Below, one piece after another: positions 7,343-15,295 of a stretch of DNA of 26,359 nt (within the stretch, counting starts at the first letter, position 1; each line of letters starts with the position of its first letter). The notes beneath the pieces were generated by a model. The model was not told where the DNA came from, made no database searches, and saw only the letters and a program-made list of their open reading frames with translations. This DNA comes from JALZHR01 sp036389695 (lineage in GTDB: Bacteria > Acidobacteriota > Blastocatellia > Pyrinomonadales > Pyrinomonadaceae), in assembly GCA_036389695.1 (NCBI GenBank), contig DASVWG010000487.1, forward strand, positions 1 to 26,359, given 5' to 3'. The position numbers were made by a program, and so were the translations under genes.

Positions 7343-7870
7343 TTAAAATTTTAAAATATCCCAAATGCCCTTGAAAACCATTCCCAGAATAAACAGGCTG
7401 GCGAAAATCGAGCCGATTAAAATCGCAATCAAAAGCAAAATTATGCCGAAAACGAAAATATAATCGCCCGTCGTGCCTTTGTCTTTTCCGGTGGCGCGCT
7501 CGCGAATCAAATCCATATTTTGCTTGTTCGATTTCCAGAAAAAATCGAACGCGTCGCCGATGAAAGGAATCGCGCCGACGACGTAATCCAGACCGATATT
7601 GAAAGCCATCCGCAGCAGCGTAATTTTCGGCACGCCGTAACGCACGCCCGCGACGAGAATATAAAACGAAGCGAGCGACGTCGCCAAATCGCCGACGTTC
7701 GGAATTAAGCCAATCAGCGCGTCAAGCCCGAAACGCCAGCCGACAATCGGGATTTTCACCCAATCGTCGAGATAACGCGAAAGGCTTTCGAGGCTTTCTT
7801 CAAGCTCGATTTCCCGTCGCTGTTCTTTCGTCAGCGCGGGGCGCCGCGAGCGATTTTGTATTTCTTCCAT
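7343..7870 (-). CDS. DUF4112 family membrane protein
   Basis: A 175-residue protein matching the DUF4112 pattern: a Leu-rich N-terminal helix (LSRYLDDWVKIPIVGWRFG), then LDALIGLIPNVGDLATSLAS and a second copy-like stretch LDYVVGAIPFIGDAFDFFWK. The paired G-x-IP-x-x-GD motifs are characteristic. The C-terminus is a strongly hydrophobic membrane region (residues about 135-165). The function of the family is not known. It starts 4 bp after the DUF4926 stop and ends 10 bp before the DUF5685 start, so it belongs to the same transcript. No clear Shine-Dalgarno is seen, consistent with translational coupling. Confidence 0.85.
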   Translation of the reverse strand: MEEIQNRSRRPALTKEQRREIELEESLESLSRYLDDWVKIPIVGWRFGLDALIGLIPNVGDLATSLASFYILVAGVRYGVPKITLLRMAFNIGLDYVVGAIPFIGDAFDFFWKSNKQNMDLIRERATGKDKGTTGDYIFVFGIILLLIAILIGSIFASLFILGMVFKGIWDILKF

Positions 7871-7874
7871 AAAT

Positions 7875-8102
7875 TTAAGCGGCTATTTTGAAACCTTTTC
7901 CTTGATTATGCAAAGCAATGATTTGACTTTCACGCAGAGCGAACATCGCATAGGTTTGTCCTTCATTGTCAGAGAATTCGACTTCGAAAACGTCAGGCGC
8001 GAGAATTTCAACCACAGTTCCGACCTCACCTTTTTTTAAATTTCTCTGCGGTAAATCTTCCGGCAATGCCACCGTATCAAGCAATTCGATTGTTTTCTTC
8101 AT
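7875..8102 (-). CDS. DUF4926 family small protein
   Basis: A 75-residue protein beginning MKKTIELLDTVALPEDLP and containing the KKGEVGTVVEIL and FEVEFSDNEGQTYA segments of DUF4926, a small SH3-like beta-barrel family. GAGG lies 8 nt before the ATG. It directly follows the DUF6883 gene. If the frameshift there is corrected, the two overlap by ATGA. In my recollection DUF4926 and DUF6883 genes often lie together, and a toxin-antitoxin or immunity relationship is possible. Nothing in this sequence proves that. Confidence 0.85.
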   Translation of the reverse strand: MKKTIELLDTVALPEDLPQRNLKKGEVGTVVEILAPDVFEVEFSDNEGQTYAMFALRESQIIALHNQGKGFKIAA

Positions 8103-8133
8103 TTACTTTTCCTCTTTAAAACATAACAAGTCG

Positions 8134-8445
8134 TCAAGCGGGAAAATCTTCATCGTGCAATATTATCCAGCCGCTGGGCATCATTGCTTCGCCGAAATCA
8201 TTTTTCAATTGAAAATCAACTGTATAGCGCTGCCCAAACATATCCAATTCGCCGGATTCGGCGTTATTTTCTTTGACGGCTTTAAGCAAATTGTCGCGTA
8301 AGTCTTCGGCATTTTCCGAGGTGATGCCAAGAGCCGAAGCAAAAACTCCAGCTTTGTGCCGACCTTTTGGGCTTTCAAAATTTAGCGAATAATCCCGCAA
8401 TTTTCGTAAATCAAGAAAAGCTCTGTCAGCATTAGGCAAAATCAT
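8134..8445 (-). CDS. DUF6883 family protein, 3' end frameshifted
   Basis: The 103-residue frame begins MILPNADRAFLDLRKLRDYS and continues SPKGRHKAGVFASALG and FGQRYTVDF, the DUF6883 pattern. It stops early at DEDFPA. Family members, as I recall them, go on after DFP with RL-x-x-CYVL. That ending is present here in another frame: adding one base in the GGGAAAA run (8140-8146, plus strand) gives RLTTCYVLKRKSK and a stop at 8101-8099 that overlaps the DUF4926 start as ATGA. So this is either a recent one-base deletion or an assembly error. The gene starts by ATGA overlap with the HEAT-cyclophilin gene. Function unknown; a toxin-like role is a guess. Confidence 0.75.
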   Translation of the reverse strand: MILPNADRAFLDLRKLRDYSLNFESPKGRHKAGVFASALGITSENAEDLRDNLLKAVKENNAESGELDMFGQRYTVDFQLKNDFGEAMMPSGWIILHDEDFPA

Positions 8446-10664
8446 TTTAGTTTTCTTTGCGGCTTCGGACTTACACGCGAAGCCGCTTCGATAATTTTCA
8501 CGCTTAAAATTTTATCGCCGCGCGCCAGATTATCTACGATTTTCATGTCCGCTTCGTTCACTTTCCCGAAAACCGTGTAGCCGCCGTCCAGATGCGGCTG
8601 CTGCGAATGCGTCACGAACCACTGCGAGCCGCCCGTGTCTTTGCCGGACAGAGCCATCCCGACCGCGCCGCGCTCGTATGGAATCGTGTTGATTTCGCAG
8701 CGAATCTGCCAGCCCGGTCCGCCGTTGCCGTCGCCGCGCGGGTCGCCGTCCTGCATCACGAAATTCGGGACGACGCGATGAATCAAAACGTTGTTGTAAT
8801 AACCGGCGCGCGCCAGCCTGATGAAATTATCGACCGCGAGCGGCGCGTCTTCGGGGAAAAAATCAATCGCGAAAGAGCCTTTTTCGGTCGTGATGACGGC
8901 TTTCACCTGACCGTTTTTGCGCGCGACGGCGCGTGTGTAATCGGCTTGTGTATTTAAGATTTGTCCGAGCCGCGAGCCGAAGCTGTACGGCAAAACTCTT
9001 TCCTGTCCTCTGCCGCTGGCGGCTTCCAGCATCGTCGGCAATCCGGGCGAATCTTTTTCCAAATCTTTGGTGCGCAGAAGCTCGAAGGCTTTTTTGCGCA
9101 CGATGTAGTCTTTGGAATTGAGCGCCAGCAGAAGATTGCCGGTCGATTTTTTGCGGTCGAGCTTAAACATCGCGTCCATCAACGCTAGTTGCGCGTCGTT
9201 GTAATCTTTGTCCGTCAAAAAAGCTTTGGTAAAAGCGCTTTCCAGCGCCTTGAAATTTTCTTCCGTCAGCGGTCGCTCGGCGATAAGCTCGGCGGTCGTC
9301 GCGCGAATGAAAACGTCCGGATTTTCGAACATACTGCGCAGAATTTCGTCGAGATTGTCCGGCTTGAGCGCGCCGAGCGCGCGTATCAAATCGGGCAAAG
9401 CTTTCGTCATCTCACCTTGATAAATGGGTTTCACGCCGGTCGCCAGCGCGCCGACATACGACGTTAAAGCTTCGCCGGCGCGAGCCTTAAACGAAGCGTC
9501 TTCCGAAGCGCCCAAATCGCCGAAGCCCTGCGCGTAAGCCGAAGCGACGCGCCAATCGGCGAAACCGTTATTTTTCGCCCTGAATTCCGCGATGTATTTT
9601 TCCGGGGCGACGCGGGCGAAAGCGATTTCGGTTTCGGGCGATTGAAATTTGTCGAGCGCGCGAAAATCCTGTAAAAACTTCAGCGAGCCCGCGTCGTTTG
9701 ATTTCGGCAAAAGCCTGCCGAGCGTCGTCGCGATTTCCAAAAGCTCGTTTTTCTGCGACGGATTCGCAATTTTCGTCTTTGCCGGCGTATAAGCGTCGAG
9801 CAGCTTATTGCCGTAATCGAGCAAAGGCGCGACGGCTTTTTTATCTTTCAGGCTGCCGAGCGCGCGCGTCGCGCTGACGCGGACGCGCGAATCTTCGTCT
9901 CCGGTCGCCGCTTCAATCAAAAGCGTCAGCGCGTTTTTGTCTTCGGCAATGCCCAAAACCCTTGCCGCATTTGCCCGCGCCGCCGCATCGTCGTCGGAGA
10001 GAAGCATCGCGCGAAGCGGTTCATTGTAGTTTTTGGCGCGAAGCCGCGCGAGCGTATTGGCGGCGTCGGCGCGAATCTGCGCGTCCAGATTGGTAAGAAA
10101 CTTTGACGCAAGAAAATCGCCTTCGGCGGGACGCGCCCGCAAAATTGCGGTCAAGCCGAGCAAAATCAATTGTTTGTCCGGCTTCGTCTGCCGCGCTTCA
10201 AACTCAAGGGCGTCGAGAATCGCTTCGCCGAGTTCTTCCGCTTTCTTTTTATCAGCCGTCGCGATTGCCGCCGCGATTTTTCCGGCGGCTTCGATTGCGC
10301 GGGCGCGAACGGCGGCAGAAGTTTTTTCGTTTTCGAGCGTTTTTAAAACGGCGTCCGCGCCTTTCGGCGATTCGATTTCGCCGAGGGCAAACGCCGCCAT
10401 GGCGCGAACTGTGTCCGAATCGTTTTCCAGAAGACCCGCGAGCGCCGGAATCGAGCGTTCGTCGCCGATTCTGCCGACGGCAAGCGCGGCGCGGACGCGG
10501 ATTTGCGCGTCCGCGTTCGTCAAAAGATTTTCGAGCGTTTTATCATAACGGCGCTCATCTTCGGCGCGAACTATCTGCACGAGCGTCGCGGTCGGAATTT
10601 GTGCCGACACAACTTGCGAAAAACAGAAAAGAACGGCAAAGCAAATTAATAGATATTTTTTCAT
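8442..10664 (-). CDS. Secreted HEAT-repeat / cyclophilin-type peptidyl-prolyl isomerase fusion
   Basis: From the ATG at 10664 the product is 740 residues and begins with a signal peptide (MKKYLLICFAVLFCFSQVVS). An ORF extension to 10739 would bury this signal and is rejected. About 560 residues of HEAT-like helical repeats follow, for instance ADAQIRVRAALAVGRIGDER and DSDTVRAMAAFALGEIESPK. The last ~150 residues are a cyclophilin domain: VITTEKGSFAIDFFPEDAP, FIRLARAGYYNNVLIHRVV, FVMQDGDPRGDG, ALSGKDTGGSQWFVTH and LDGGYTVFGKV. Cyclophilins speed proline cis-trans isomerisation and help folding; here it would act outside the cytoplasm, with the HEAT array as a likely docking surface. The stop TGA overlaps the DUF6883 start. 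Confidence 0.9.
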   Translation of the reverse strand: MKKYLLICFAVLFCFSQVVSAQIPTATLVQIVRAEDERRYDKTLENLLTNADAQIRVRAALAVGRIGDERSIPALAGLLENDSDTVRAMAAFALGEIESPKGADAVLKTLENEKTSAAVRARAIEAAGKIAAAIATADKKKAEELGEAILDALEFEARQTKPDKQLILLGLTAILRARPAEGDFLASKFLTNLDAQIRADAANTLARLRAKNYNEPLRAMLLSDDDAAARANAARVLGIAEDKNALTLLIEAATGDEDSRVRVSATRALGSLKDKKAVAPLLDYGNKLLDAYTPAKTKIANPSQKNELLEIATTLGRLLPKSNDAGSLKFLQDFRALDKFQSPETEIAFARVAPEKYIAEFRAKNNGFADWRVASAYAQGFGDLGASEDASFKARAGEALTSYVGALATGVKPIYQGEMTKALPDLIRALGALKPDNLDEILRSMFENPDVFIRATTAELIAERPLTEENFKALESAFTKAFLTDKDYNDAQLALMDAMFKLDRKKSTGNLLLALNSKDYIVRKKAFELLRTKDLEKDSPGLPTMLEAASGRGQERVLPYSFGSRLGQILNTQADYTRAVARKNGQVKAVITTEKGSFAIDFFPEDAPLAVDNFIRLARAGYYNNVLIHRVVPNFVMQDGDPRGDGNGGPGWQIRCEINTIPYERGAVGMALSGKDTGGSQWFVTHSQQPHLDGGYTVFGKVNEADMKIVDNLARGDKILSVKIIEAASRVSPKPQRKLK

Positions 10665-10744
10665 TTTCGGATAACGGGCTTTCTTGGAATATCGAAGATA
10701 TTTTACAACACAAAGAAAAAAACAAGGCAAAAAAAACAAGGCAA

Positions 10745-10845
10745 AAGGTAAAAGGCAAAAGGCAAAAGTAAAAAGAAAGAAATCAATTTCCTAACTTTTA
10801 CCTTTTGCCTTTTACCTTAAAATTACCTTTTGCCTTAAAATTCTT
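10745..10845. repeat. Heptamer-built inverted repeat (AAAAGGC/AAAAGGT units)
   Basis: The left arm 10745-10769 and right arm 10794-10818 match as a 25-bp inverted repeat with one mismatch; the first 18 bases are exact. Both arms are tandem AAAAGGC, AAAAGGT and AAAAGTA units. The right side continues with more TACCTTTTGCC-type units to about 10845, just at the YbbR-protein stop. The repeat lies between the YbbR-protein gene and the HEAT-cyclophilin gene, both on the minus strand. Confidence 0.8.
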
Positions 10846-11778
10846 TTATTTTATCTTTATATTTTTGATTTCGACTTTGCCCTGAATGTCGGCGGGCAAA
10901 ACGATTTGCGGGATGTTTTCGCCGTTTTCGCCTTGTGAAAAGACGACGCTCATTTCGTCCGGCGAGAGCCTTTCCAGAATCGAGCGCGCGCCGTAAAGCA
11001 GGGCAATCACATTTTTTGTTTCGGTTTCGGTTTTGTAAGGCACGACAAACAATCGCTCGGTGCGTTTTTCGCCGATTCTGAACATTACATCGACAATCGT
11101 ATCGAGAAGCGTAATTTTAGGATTGACAACGTTTAAGCCGACCTGTCGCTCGGTAAAATCTTCTTTGCGATTATCCAGCACGATTTTTTCGGTGGAAATC
11201 GAATCGAGCGATTTGACGAAGCTTTCCGGTCCGCGCACGCGTACTCTGGCGGGCAGAACGGTCTGCGCGTAAATCTCGAAACCGTCGGCGACATTGCCTT
11301 CCGTTTCCGGCTTGACCGTGATTTCGCGTTCTTCGACTCTTTCCAGCTTGACGGCGATTTTGCCGGGCTGAACCTCGTCGATTTTTAAGCCGCTCGGCAA
11401 ATCGACGTTAATATTTTCCGGCGTCAATTGAATGGTTCGCTCGCCCGCCGTGATGTCGGTCAAATCAATCGAAACCACCAAATCTTCGCTCCGCAGACGC
11501 GAAATTTTCGTTTTGTCGCCGGTCACGACAATATCGACTTCTTTCAGAGGCGAATTGGTCGCTTCCATATCGCTCGAAAAATTCAGAATCAGCGGAACGC
11601 TGTTCAAGCGGCGCGAAGTCGGTTTTTGCAGTCCGGTCACGCCGAGCCAGAGCGCCGCCGTGATGCCGAGCGCGACGAGCTTCGTTCCCCAATCTTCGAG
11701 AAAGACGCGCCGAAACAGGCGACGAAAAAACATCTGCCGCTGCTCTTTCTCAAAAAATTTTTCGGGCTGGAAAAACAT
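10846..11778 (-). CDS. cdaR: YbbR-domain protein, CdaA partner (CdaR-like)
   Basis: A 310-residue protein with a short basic cytoplasmic N-terminus (RRLFRRVFLEDWGTK), one membrane segment (LVALGITAALWLGVTGL), then beta-rich YbbR-type repeats outside the membrane, with segments such as KPTSRRLNSVPLILN, RVRGPESFVKSLDSI and VQPGKIAVKLERV. In Firmicutes CdaR binds and modulates the membrane diadenylate cyclase CdaA. Here the cdaA gene lies directly upstream, 85 bp away on the same strand. The ATG at 11778 is preferred over a TTG at 11787 that lies within the repeat. An alternative start at 11733 (MFFRRLF) is possible. The AAAGTTC-type inverted repeat sits between the two genes. Confidence 0.82.
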   Translation of the reverse strand: MFFQPEKFFEKEQRQMFFRRLFRRVFLEDWGTKLVALGITAALWLGVTGLQKPTSRRLNSVPLILNFSSDMEATNSPLKEVDIVVTGDKTKISRLRSEDLVVSIDLTDITAGERTIQLTPENINVDLPSGLKIDEVQPGKIAVKLERVEEREITVKPETEGNVADGFEIYAQTVLPARVRVRGPESFVKSLDSISTEKIVLDNRKEDFTERQVGLNVVNPKITLLDTIVDVMFRIGEKRTERLFVVPYKTETETKNVIALLYGARSILERLSPDEMSVVFSQGENGENIPQIVLPADIQGKVEIKNIKIK

Positions 11779-11865
11779 AAAGTTCAAAGTTCAAGGTTCA
11801 AAGTTCAAGGTTAGGCGCGAGTTCTTAGTTTGAAACTTTGAACTTTAAACTTTGAACCTTGAACT
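11779..11865. repeat. Heptamer-built inverted repeat (AAAGTTC/AAGGTTC units) between cdaA and cdaR
   Basis: Five tandem AAAGTTC/AAGGTTC units run 11779-11812. The right side (about 11833-11865) carries the complementary units TTTGAAC and TTTAAAC. An 18-bp stretch matches exactly in inverted orientation. The left arm abuts the cdaR start codon (11778) and the right arm ends at the cdaA stop (11864), so the repeat fills the whole gap of what would otherwise be a simple two-gene operon. Confidence 0.82.
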
Positions 11866-12709
11866 ATCCAATCGTGATTTCCGATTCGGCTTCCTTCATC
11901 GTTTTGGTCGCCTTGCGTTTTCTTTCGATGACGGGAATGTCCATCGCGTTTAGCAGCAGGCTGCGAAGCTGGTTGGTGTCCAGATTTCGCTTCATTCGCC
12001 CGCCGTCGATAAAAGAAATCAAGCCGGTCTCTTCCGAGACGACAATCGAAACCGCGTCGGTATCTTCCGTGATGCCGATGGCGGCGCGGTGGCGCGTGCC
12101 CAATTCGCGCGAGATGCTCGGATTTTTCGTCAGCGGCAGAAAGACCGAAGCGGCGACGATGCGCTCGCGCTGAATAATGACCGCGCCGTCGTGCAAAGGC
12201 GTCGACGGGTTGAAAATCGTCACCAGCAAATCGTAAGTCAGCTTCGCGTCCAGCTGCACGCCCGCGTCGCTTAAGTTTCGCATACCGACGTTTCTTTCCA
12301 GAACAATCAGCGCGCCGATTTTTTCCGAAGCCAGCGTTGTCGCCGCCAGGACGACTTCGTCAAAAATCGTTTCGCCCAATTGCCCGCGCTGGCGGCGAAA
12401 AACGGGAAAGCGCAAACGATTGCCGAAATAAATCAAAGCCTGCCGGATTTCCGATTGGAAAAGAACGATGACCGCGACGCCGACATACAGCAGCGCGCCG
12501 CGCAAAACGAATTCGAGCGTCGCCAAATCCTGCGCGACCGCCAGCCAGTAAAGCAAACCGAGCGTGACCATGCCGACCGCCATCGGCATACCGCGAGTGC
12601 CGCGCAAAAGCTTTAAAAGCACGTAGACAATGATGAAGACCAGCGCAATGTCTATCGCGTTTCGCACGGTGTTAATCGCCGGAAGATAGTCTGTAACAGG
12701 CGTCTGCAT
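11864..12709 (-). CDS. cdaA: Membrane diadenylate cyclase CdaA (DacA), c-di-AMP synthase
   Basis: A 281-residue protein with three N-terminal hydrophobic segments (about residues 18-35, 42-60 and 68-84) and a cytoplasmic DAC domain. The catalytic motifs are both present: DGA at 174-176 (in TPLHDGAVII) and RHR at 206-208 (in LGTRHRAAIGITE). Length and layout match CdaA rather than DisA or CdaS. It condenses two ATP into c-di-AMP, a messenger for potassium and osmotic control and cell-wall balance. The YbbR-type partner gene follows downstream. No clear Shine-Dalgarno precedes the ATG at 12709. The basic KRKATK tail is unremarkable. Confidence 0.95.
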   Translation of the reverse strand: MQTPVTDYLPAINTVRNAIDIALVFIIVYVLLKLLRGTRGMPMAVGMVTLGLLYWLAVAQDLATLEFVLRGALLYVGVAVIVLFQSEIRQALIYFGNRLRFPVFRRQRGQLGETIFDEVVLAATTLASEKIGALIVLERNVGMRNLSDAGVQLDAKLTYDLLVTIFNPSTPLHDGAVIIQRERIVAASVFLPLTKNPSISRELGTRHRAAIGITEDTDAVSIVVSEETGLISFIDGGRMKRNLDTNQLRSLLLNAMDIPVIERKRKATKTMKEAESEITIG

Positions 12710-12847
12710 TACGGAAATTCGGATTTTTGTTCGGGGTTTCAGACGCGAAAATCCGGCGCGTCCGAACCTGAAAACTTAAACGACCGCCGCTCGTTTGAAG
12801 TTCGACCAACAGTTTGAAGTTGCCAAAGAATCAATTTTTTTTCCGCT

Positions 12848-13807
12848 TTAGCCGATGTGTCTCAGCATTACGCCTTTCACGTCGGCGTCGCGCTCGCGCG
12901 CCGTCTCCAGAAATATCATATCAACTTTCGGCTCGGCTTTCTTCATCGCGGCTTCGATTTCATCGATGCTTTCGACAATCTGCTTGTTGGTTAAACTGTC
13001 TTTTAGATTGACGTGCGCCGTGACCAGAATTTGCTTTGGCGCCAGATGCATCGTCAATAATTCCACGACTTCCTTGACGTTCGGATGCGCGTTAATCGCC
13101 GCGCGAATCGCTTCGACCGATTTTTTCGTCGCCGCTTCGCCCAAAAGAAGTCCACGCGAAGAGCGTGCCAGAGAGAAAGCGACGACCGCCAAAACCGCGC
13201 CGATGGTGATGGAAGCGATGCCGTCCCAGAGCCTTCCGTCATACGGCGGCACGTGATATTGCCCTAAAGCCAAGCCCGCCGCCGCAATCACGATGCCGAT
13301 TAAAGCCGCCGAATCTTCAAAGATAACCGTTTTGGCGGTCGGGTCTTTCGATTCGCGCAGGTATTCGCCGAAAGTCATTCCTTCGTGATGCGCTTCGTTA
13401 ATTTCCTGATACAAAGCCAACCCGATTGAGCCGGCTTCGAGCACAAACGAAATTCCCAGAATCCAGTAAGCCCAAGCCAGATTTTCGAGATGATGCTCGC
13501 CGTGTAAGCCTTCTCTGACCTTGACGATGCCTTCGTAAATGGCGTAAGTCGCGCCGACGCCGAAAATAAAAATCGCGGCGATAAACGACCAGAAAAAGCG
13601 CTCCTTGCCGTAGCCGAAAGGATGTTTTTCCGACGCCGGACGCTTGTAAAACCTGAGCCCGAGCAGCAGAAAGACCTGATTCGTCGTGTCCGCCAGCGAG
13701 TGCAGCGATTCAGCCATCATTCCCGAAGAACCGGTCATCAACGCGCCGATAAATTTCAGAATTGTAATTAACCCATTTGCAACTAAAGCGCCTAAAACGG
13801 CAAGCAT
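12848..13807 (-). CDS. Cation diffusion facilitator family transporter (SLC30A9/ZnT9-like)
   Basis: A 319-residue protein with the CDF layout: several membrane helices, then a cytoplasmic domain. Helix 2 holds the metal-site HxxxD as His36 and Asp40 (AESLHSLADTTNQ). The HPFGYGKERFFWS segment follows helix 2, and a later helix holds the Glu164-Asp165 pair (VIFEDSAALIGI). This matches the ZnT9-like branch, in which the second metal-site motif differs from the usual HxxxD. The His-containing loop HGEHHLE is also seen. It probably exports Zn2+ or another divalent metal by proton antiport. The ATG at 13807 has a strong AAGGAG 7 nt upstream. No operon partner is obvious. Confidence 0.9.
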   Translation of the reverse strand: MLAVLGALVANGLITILKFIGALMTGSSGMMAESLHSLADTTNQVFLLLGLRFYKRPASEKHPFGYGKERFFWSFIAAIFIFGVGATYAIYEGIVKVREGLHGEHHLENLAWAYWILGISFVLEAGSIGLALYQEINEAHHEGMTFGEYLRESKDPTAKTVIFEDSAALIGIVIAAAGLALGQYHVPPYDGRLWDGIASITIGAVLAVVAFSLARSSRGLLLGEAATKKSVEAIRAAINAHPNVKEVVELLTMHLAPKQILVTAHVNLKDSLTNKQIVESIDEIEAAMKKAEPKVDMIFLETARERDADVKGVMLRHIG

Positions 13808-13867
13808 TCAATAACTCCTTTGAACAAAACGTTTCTATTGATTATGTGACAAAAGCGTGAGAAAAGG

Positions 13868-13964
13868 AAAATGCAAAGTGCAAAATGCAAAATGCAAAAT
13901 GGAAGGATTAATTCTGAATCTTTATTCCTAATATTTTGCATTTTGCACTTTGCATTTTGCATTT
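13868..13964. repeat. Heptamer-built inverted repeat (AAAATGC/AAAGTGC units)
   Basis: Positions 13868-13893 are the exact reverse complement of 13933-13958 (26 bp). Both arms are tandem AAAATGC heptamers with one AAAGTGC variant, and the arms continue beyond the exact match. The repeat lies between the CDF gene start and the M50 protease stop (13967), filling most of the gap. Confidence 0.88.
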
Positions 13965-13966
13965 AT

Positions 13967-15070
13967 TTAAGTTCTTTTGCGGATTCTGCCGCGTTGGAGA
14001 AAGCCGACCAGCTCGCCGTTTTCGTCGATGACGCCGAGCGCGCCGATGCCGTTGGTGCGCATCAATTCGCGGGCTTCGGCAATCGGCAAAGCGGTTTCGA
14101 CAAAATAATCGGTCGTCACGGGACGCATTATTTCCAGAACCTGTTTTTTATGCCAGTCTTCGCGCGGGATTTTTTTCAAATCCGCGAGCGTCAAAACGCC
14201 GTAAAGCTGGCGGTCTTTCGCGACCAGAAAAACGCTCTGTTGATGAAGCGGCAAAACGTGGTCGATAAAATGCAGAATGCTCGCGTCCGGCGCGACCGCG
14301 ACCGGCAAAGTCATCGCTTCGCCGACCAGAAAATTTTCGTTTTTCGAAGCCTGTTTAATAATTCCCGTCGCCGCGTCCAGCAGAAAAAGCCCGACCAGAA
14401 CCGTCCAGATGCCGGTAAAAAAATCGCCGCGCAGAAACGAAATATACAATCCGACGCTAATCAGAGCGATGGCGATAATCTGTCCGGCGCGTCCCGTCGT
14501 CAGCGTCGCTTCGTTTAAATCCGTCCCGCGCCGCCACAAAAAAGCGCGCAGAACGCGCCCGCCGTCCAGCGGATAACCCGGAAAAAGATTAAAAATTGCC
14601 AAAAGCATATTGCCGAAAAACAACATCGTCAAAAGCGGCGTCAGAATATCGGTACGCAGAAAAAGCGAAAGCCCGGCGAGCAGCAAAAACGCGAGCGCCA
14701 GCAAAAAACTGGCGAAAGGTCCCGCAATCGCGATGCGAAACTCCGCGCGCGGCGTGTCCGGCTCGCGACGAAACCGCGCCAGCCCGCCGAACGGATGCAG
14801 CACAATCTCCAAAACCTCGACGCCCTCGCGCCGCGCCGTAAAAGCGTGCGCCAGTTCGTGAAACAAAATCGAAGCAAAAAAAACGAGCGTGGAAATCAAA
14901 GCTAAAGCGAAACGAGCGAAGAAACTTTCAATCAATTCGACGGGAATATTGACCGCCGTCAAAGCGGAAATCAAAACCAAAACGCCGAACCAGCGATAAT
15001 CAATCCGCACGGGAATATCGAAAACGTGCGCGATAAGAAGCTGGCGTCTGGAAAACTCAAGGACGTTCAT
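13967..15070 (-). CDS. Site-2-type M50 metalloprotease with C-terminal CBS pair
   Basis: A 367-residue membrane protease. The zinc motif HELAH is at 71-75 in a membrane helix, and the second zinc-ligand motif N-x-FPGYPLDGGR is at 161-172 with Asp169 as ligand. About six hydrophobic segments span residues 27-230. The C-terminus (about 240-365) is a CBS-domain pair, with segments like DASILHFIDHVLPLHQQSVF and TALPIAEARELMRTNGIGAL, which usually bind adenine nucleotides. Such proteins cut substrates within the membrane and may be gated by ATP/AMP or c-di-AMP level. The adjacent cdaA does not prove such a link. The ATG at 15070 has no evident Shine-Dalgarno. Confidence 0.92.
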   Translation of the reverse strand: MNVLEFSRRQLLIAHVFDIPVRIDYRWFGVLVLISALTAVNIPVELIESFFARFALALISTLVFFASILFHELAHAFTARREGVEVLEIVLHPFGGLARFRREPDTPRAEFRIAIAGPFASFLLALAFLLLAGLSLFLRTDILTPLLTMLFFGNMLLAIFNLFPGYPLDGGRVLRAFLWRRGTDLNEATLTTGRAGQIIAIALISVGLYISFLRGDFFTGIWTVLVGLFLLDAATGIIKQASKNENFLVGEAMTLPVAVAPDASILHFIDHVLPLHQQSVFLVAKDRQLYGVLTLADLKKIPREDWHKKQVLEIMRPVTTDYFVETALPIAEARELMRTNGIGALGVIDENGELVGFLQRGRIRKRT

Positions 15071-15295
15071 TTTCTATTTGCAAGGATAAATTATGAATGA
15101 GAGAGATTGAAATAGTCTAGCTTACGGCTGGATTTTAATTTTTATTTAGATTGGGGATATTATTTAACGGTTGAGATGACGTGGGCGGAAACGGCAATCA
15201 CGCAAGTTACGGGTCAAAAGACAAGTTAAATAAGAAAGTAGCTGTTTCCGCCTCACGTCCATTGAATTGTTCGGCGTATTGCCATTCATAATAAA
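15071..15295. repeat. AT-rich gap with several nested or crossing inverted repeats
   Basis: No gene is seen in this 225-bp gap. It holds three inverted pairs: ATTATGAATG (15090-15099) with CATTCATAAT (15283-15292), TATTTAAC (15161-15168) with GTTAAATA (15225-15232), and an imperfect GC-rich pair (15178-15195 with 15241-15259, centred on GGCGGAAAC/GTTTCCGCC). The second and third pairs cross each other. This could be a small non-autonomous element or a structured RNA; no family is recognised. Confidence 0.5.

Noticed and set aside
10665..10739. Upstream start of the HEAT-cyclophilin gene
   Set aside because: The extension lies in the repeat-rich gap and would bury the signal peptide that begins at 10664.
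10103..10771. A 222-codon open frame on the plus strand
   Set aside because: It is a shadow of the HEAT-cyclophilin gene and runs into the intergenic repeat; the product is Arg/Ser-rich with no motif.
13868..13964. Tandem AAAATGC units as a CRISPR array
   Set aside because: The units are 7 bases long with no spacers and face each other as an inverted repeat; there are no cas genes.
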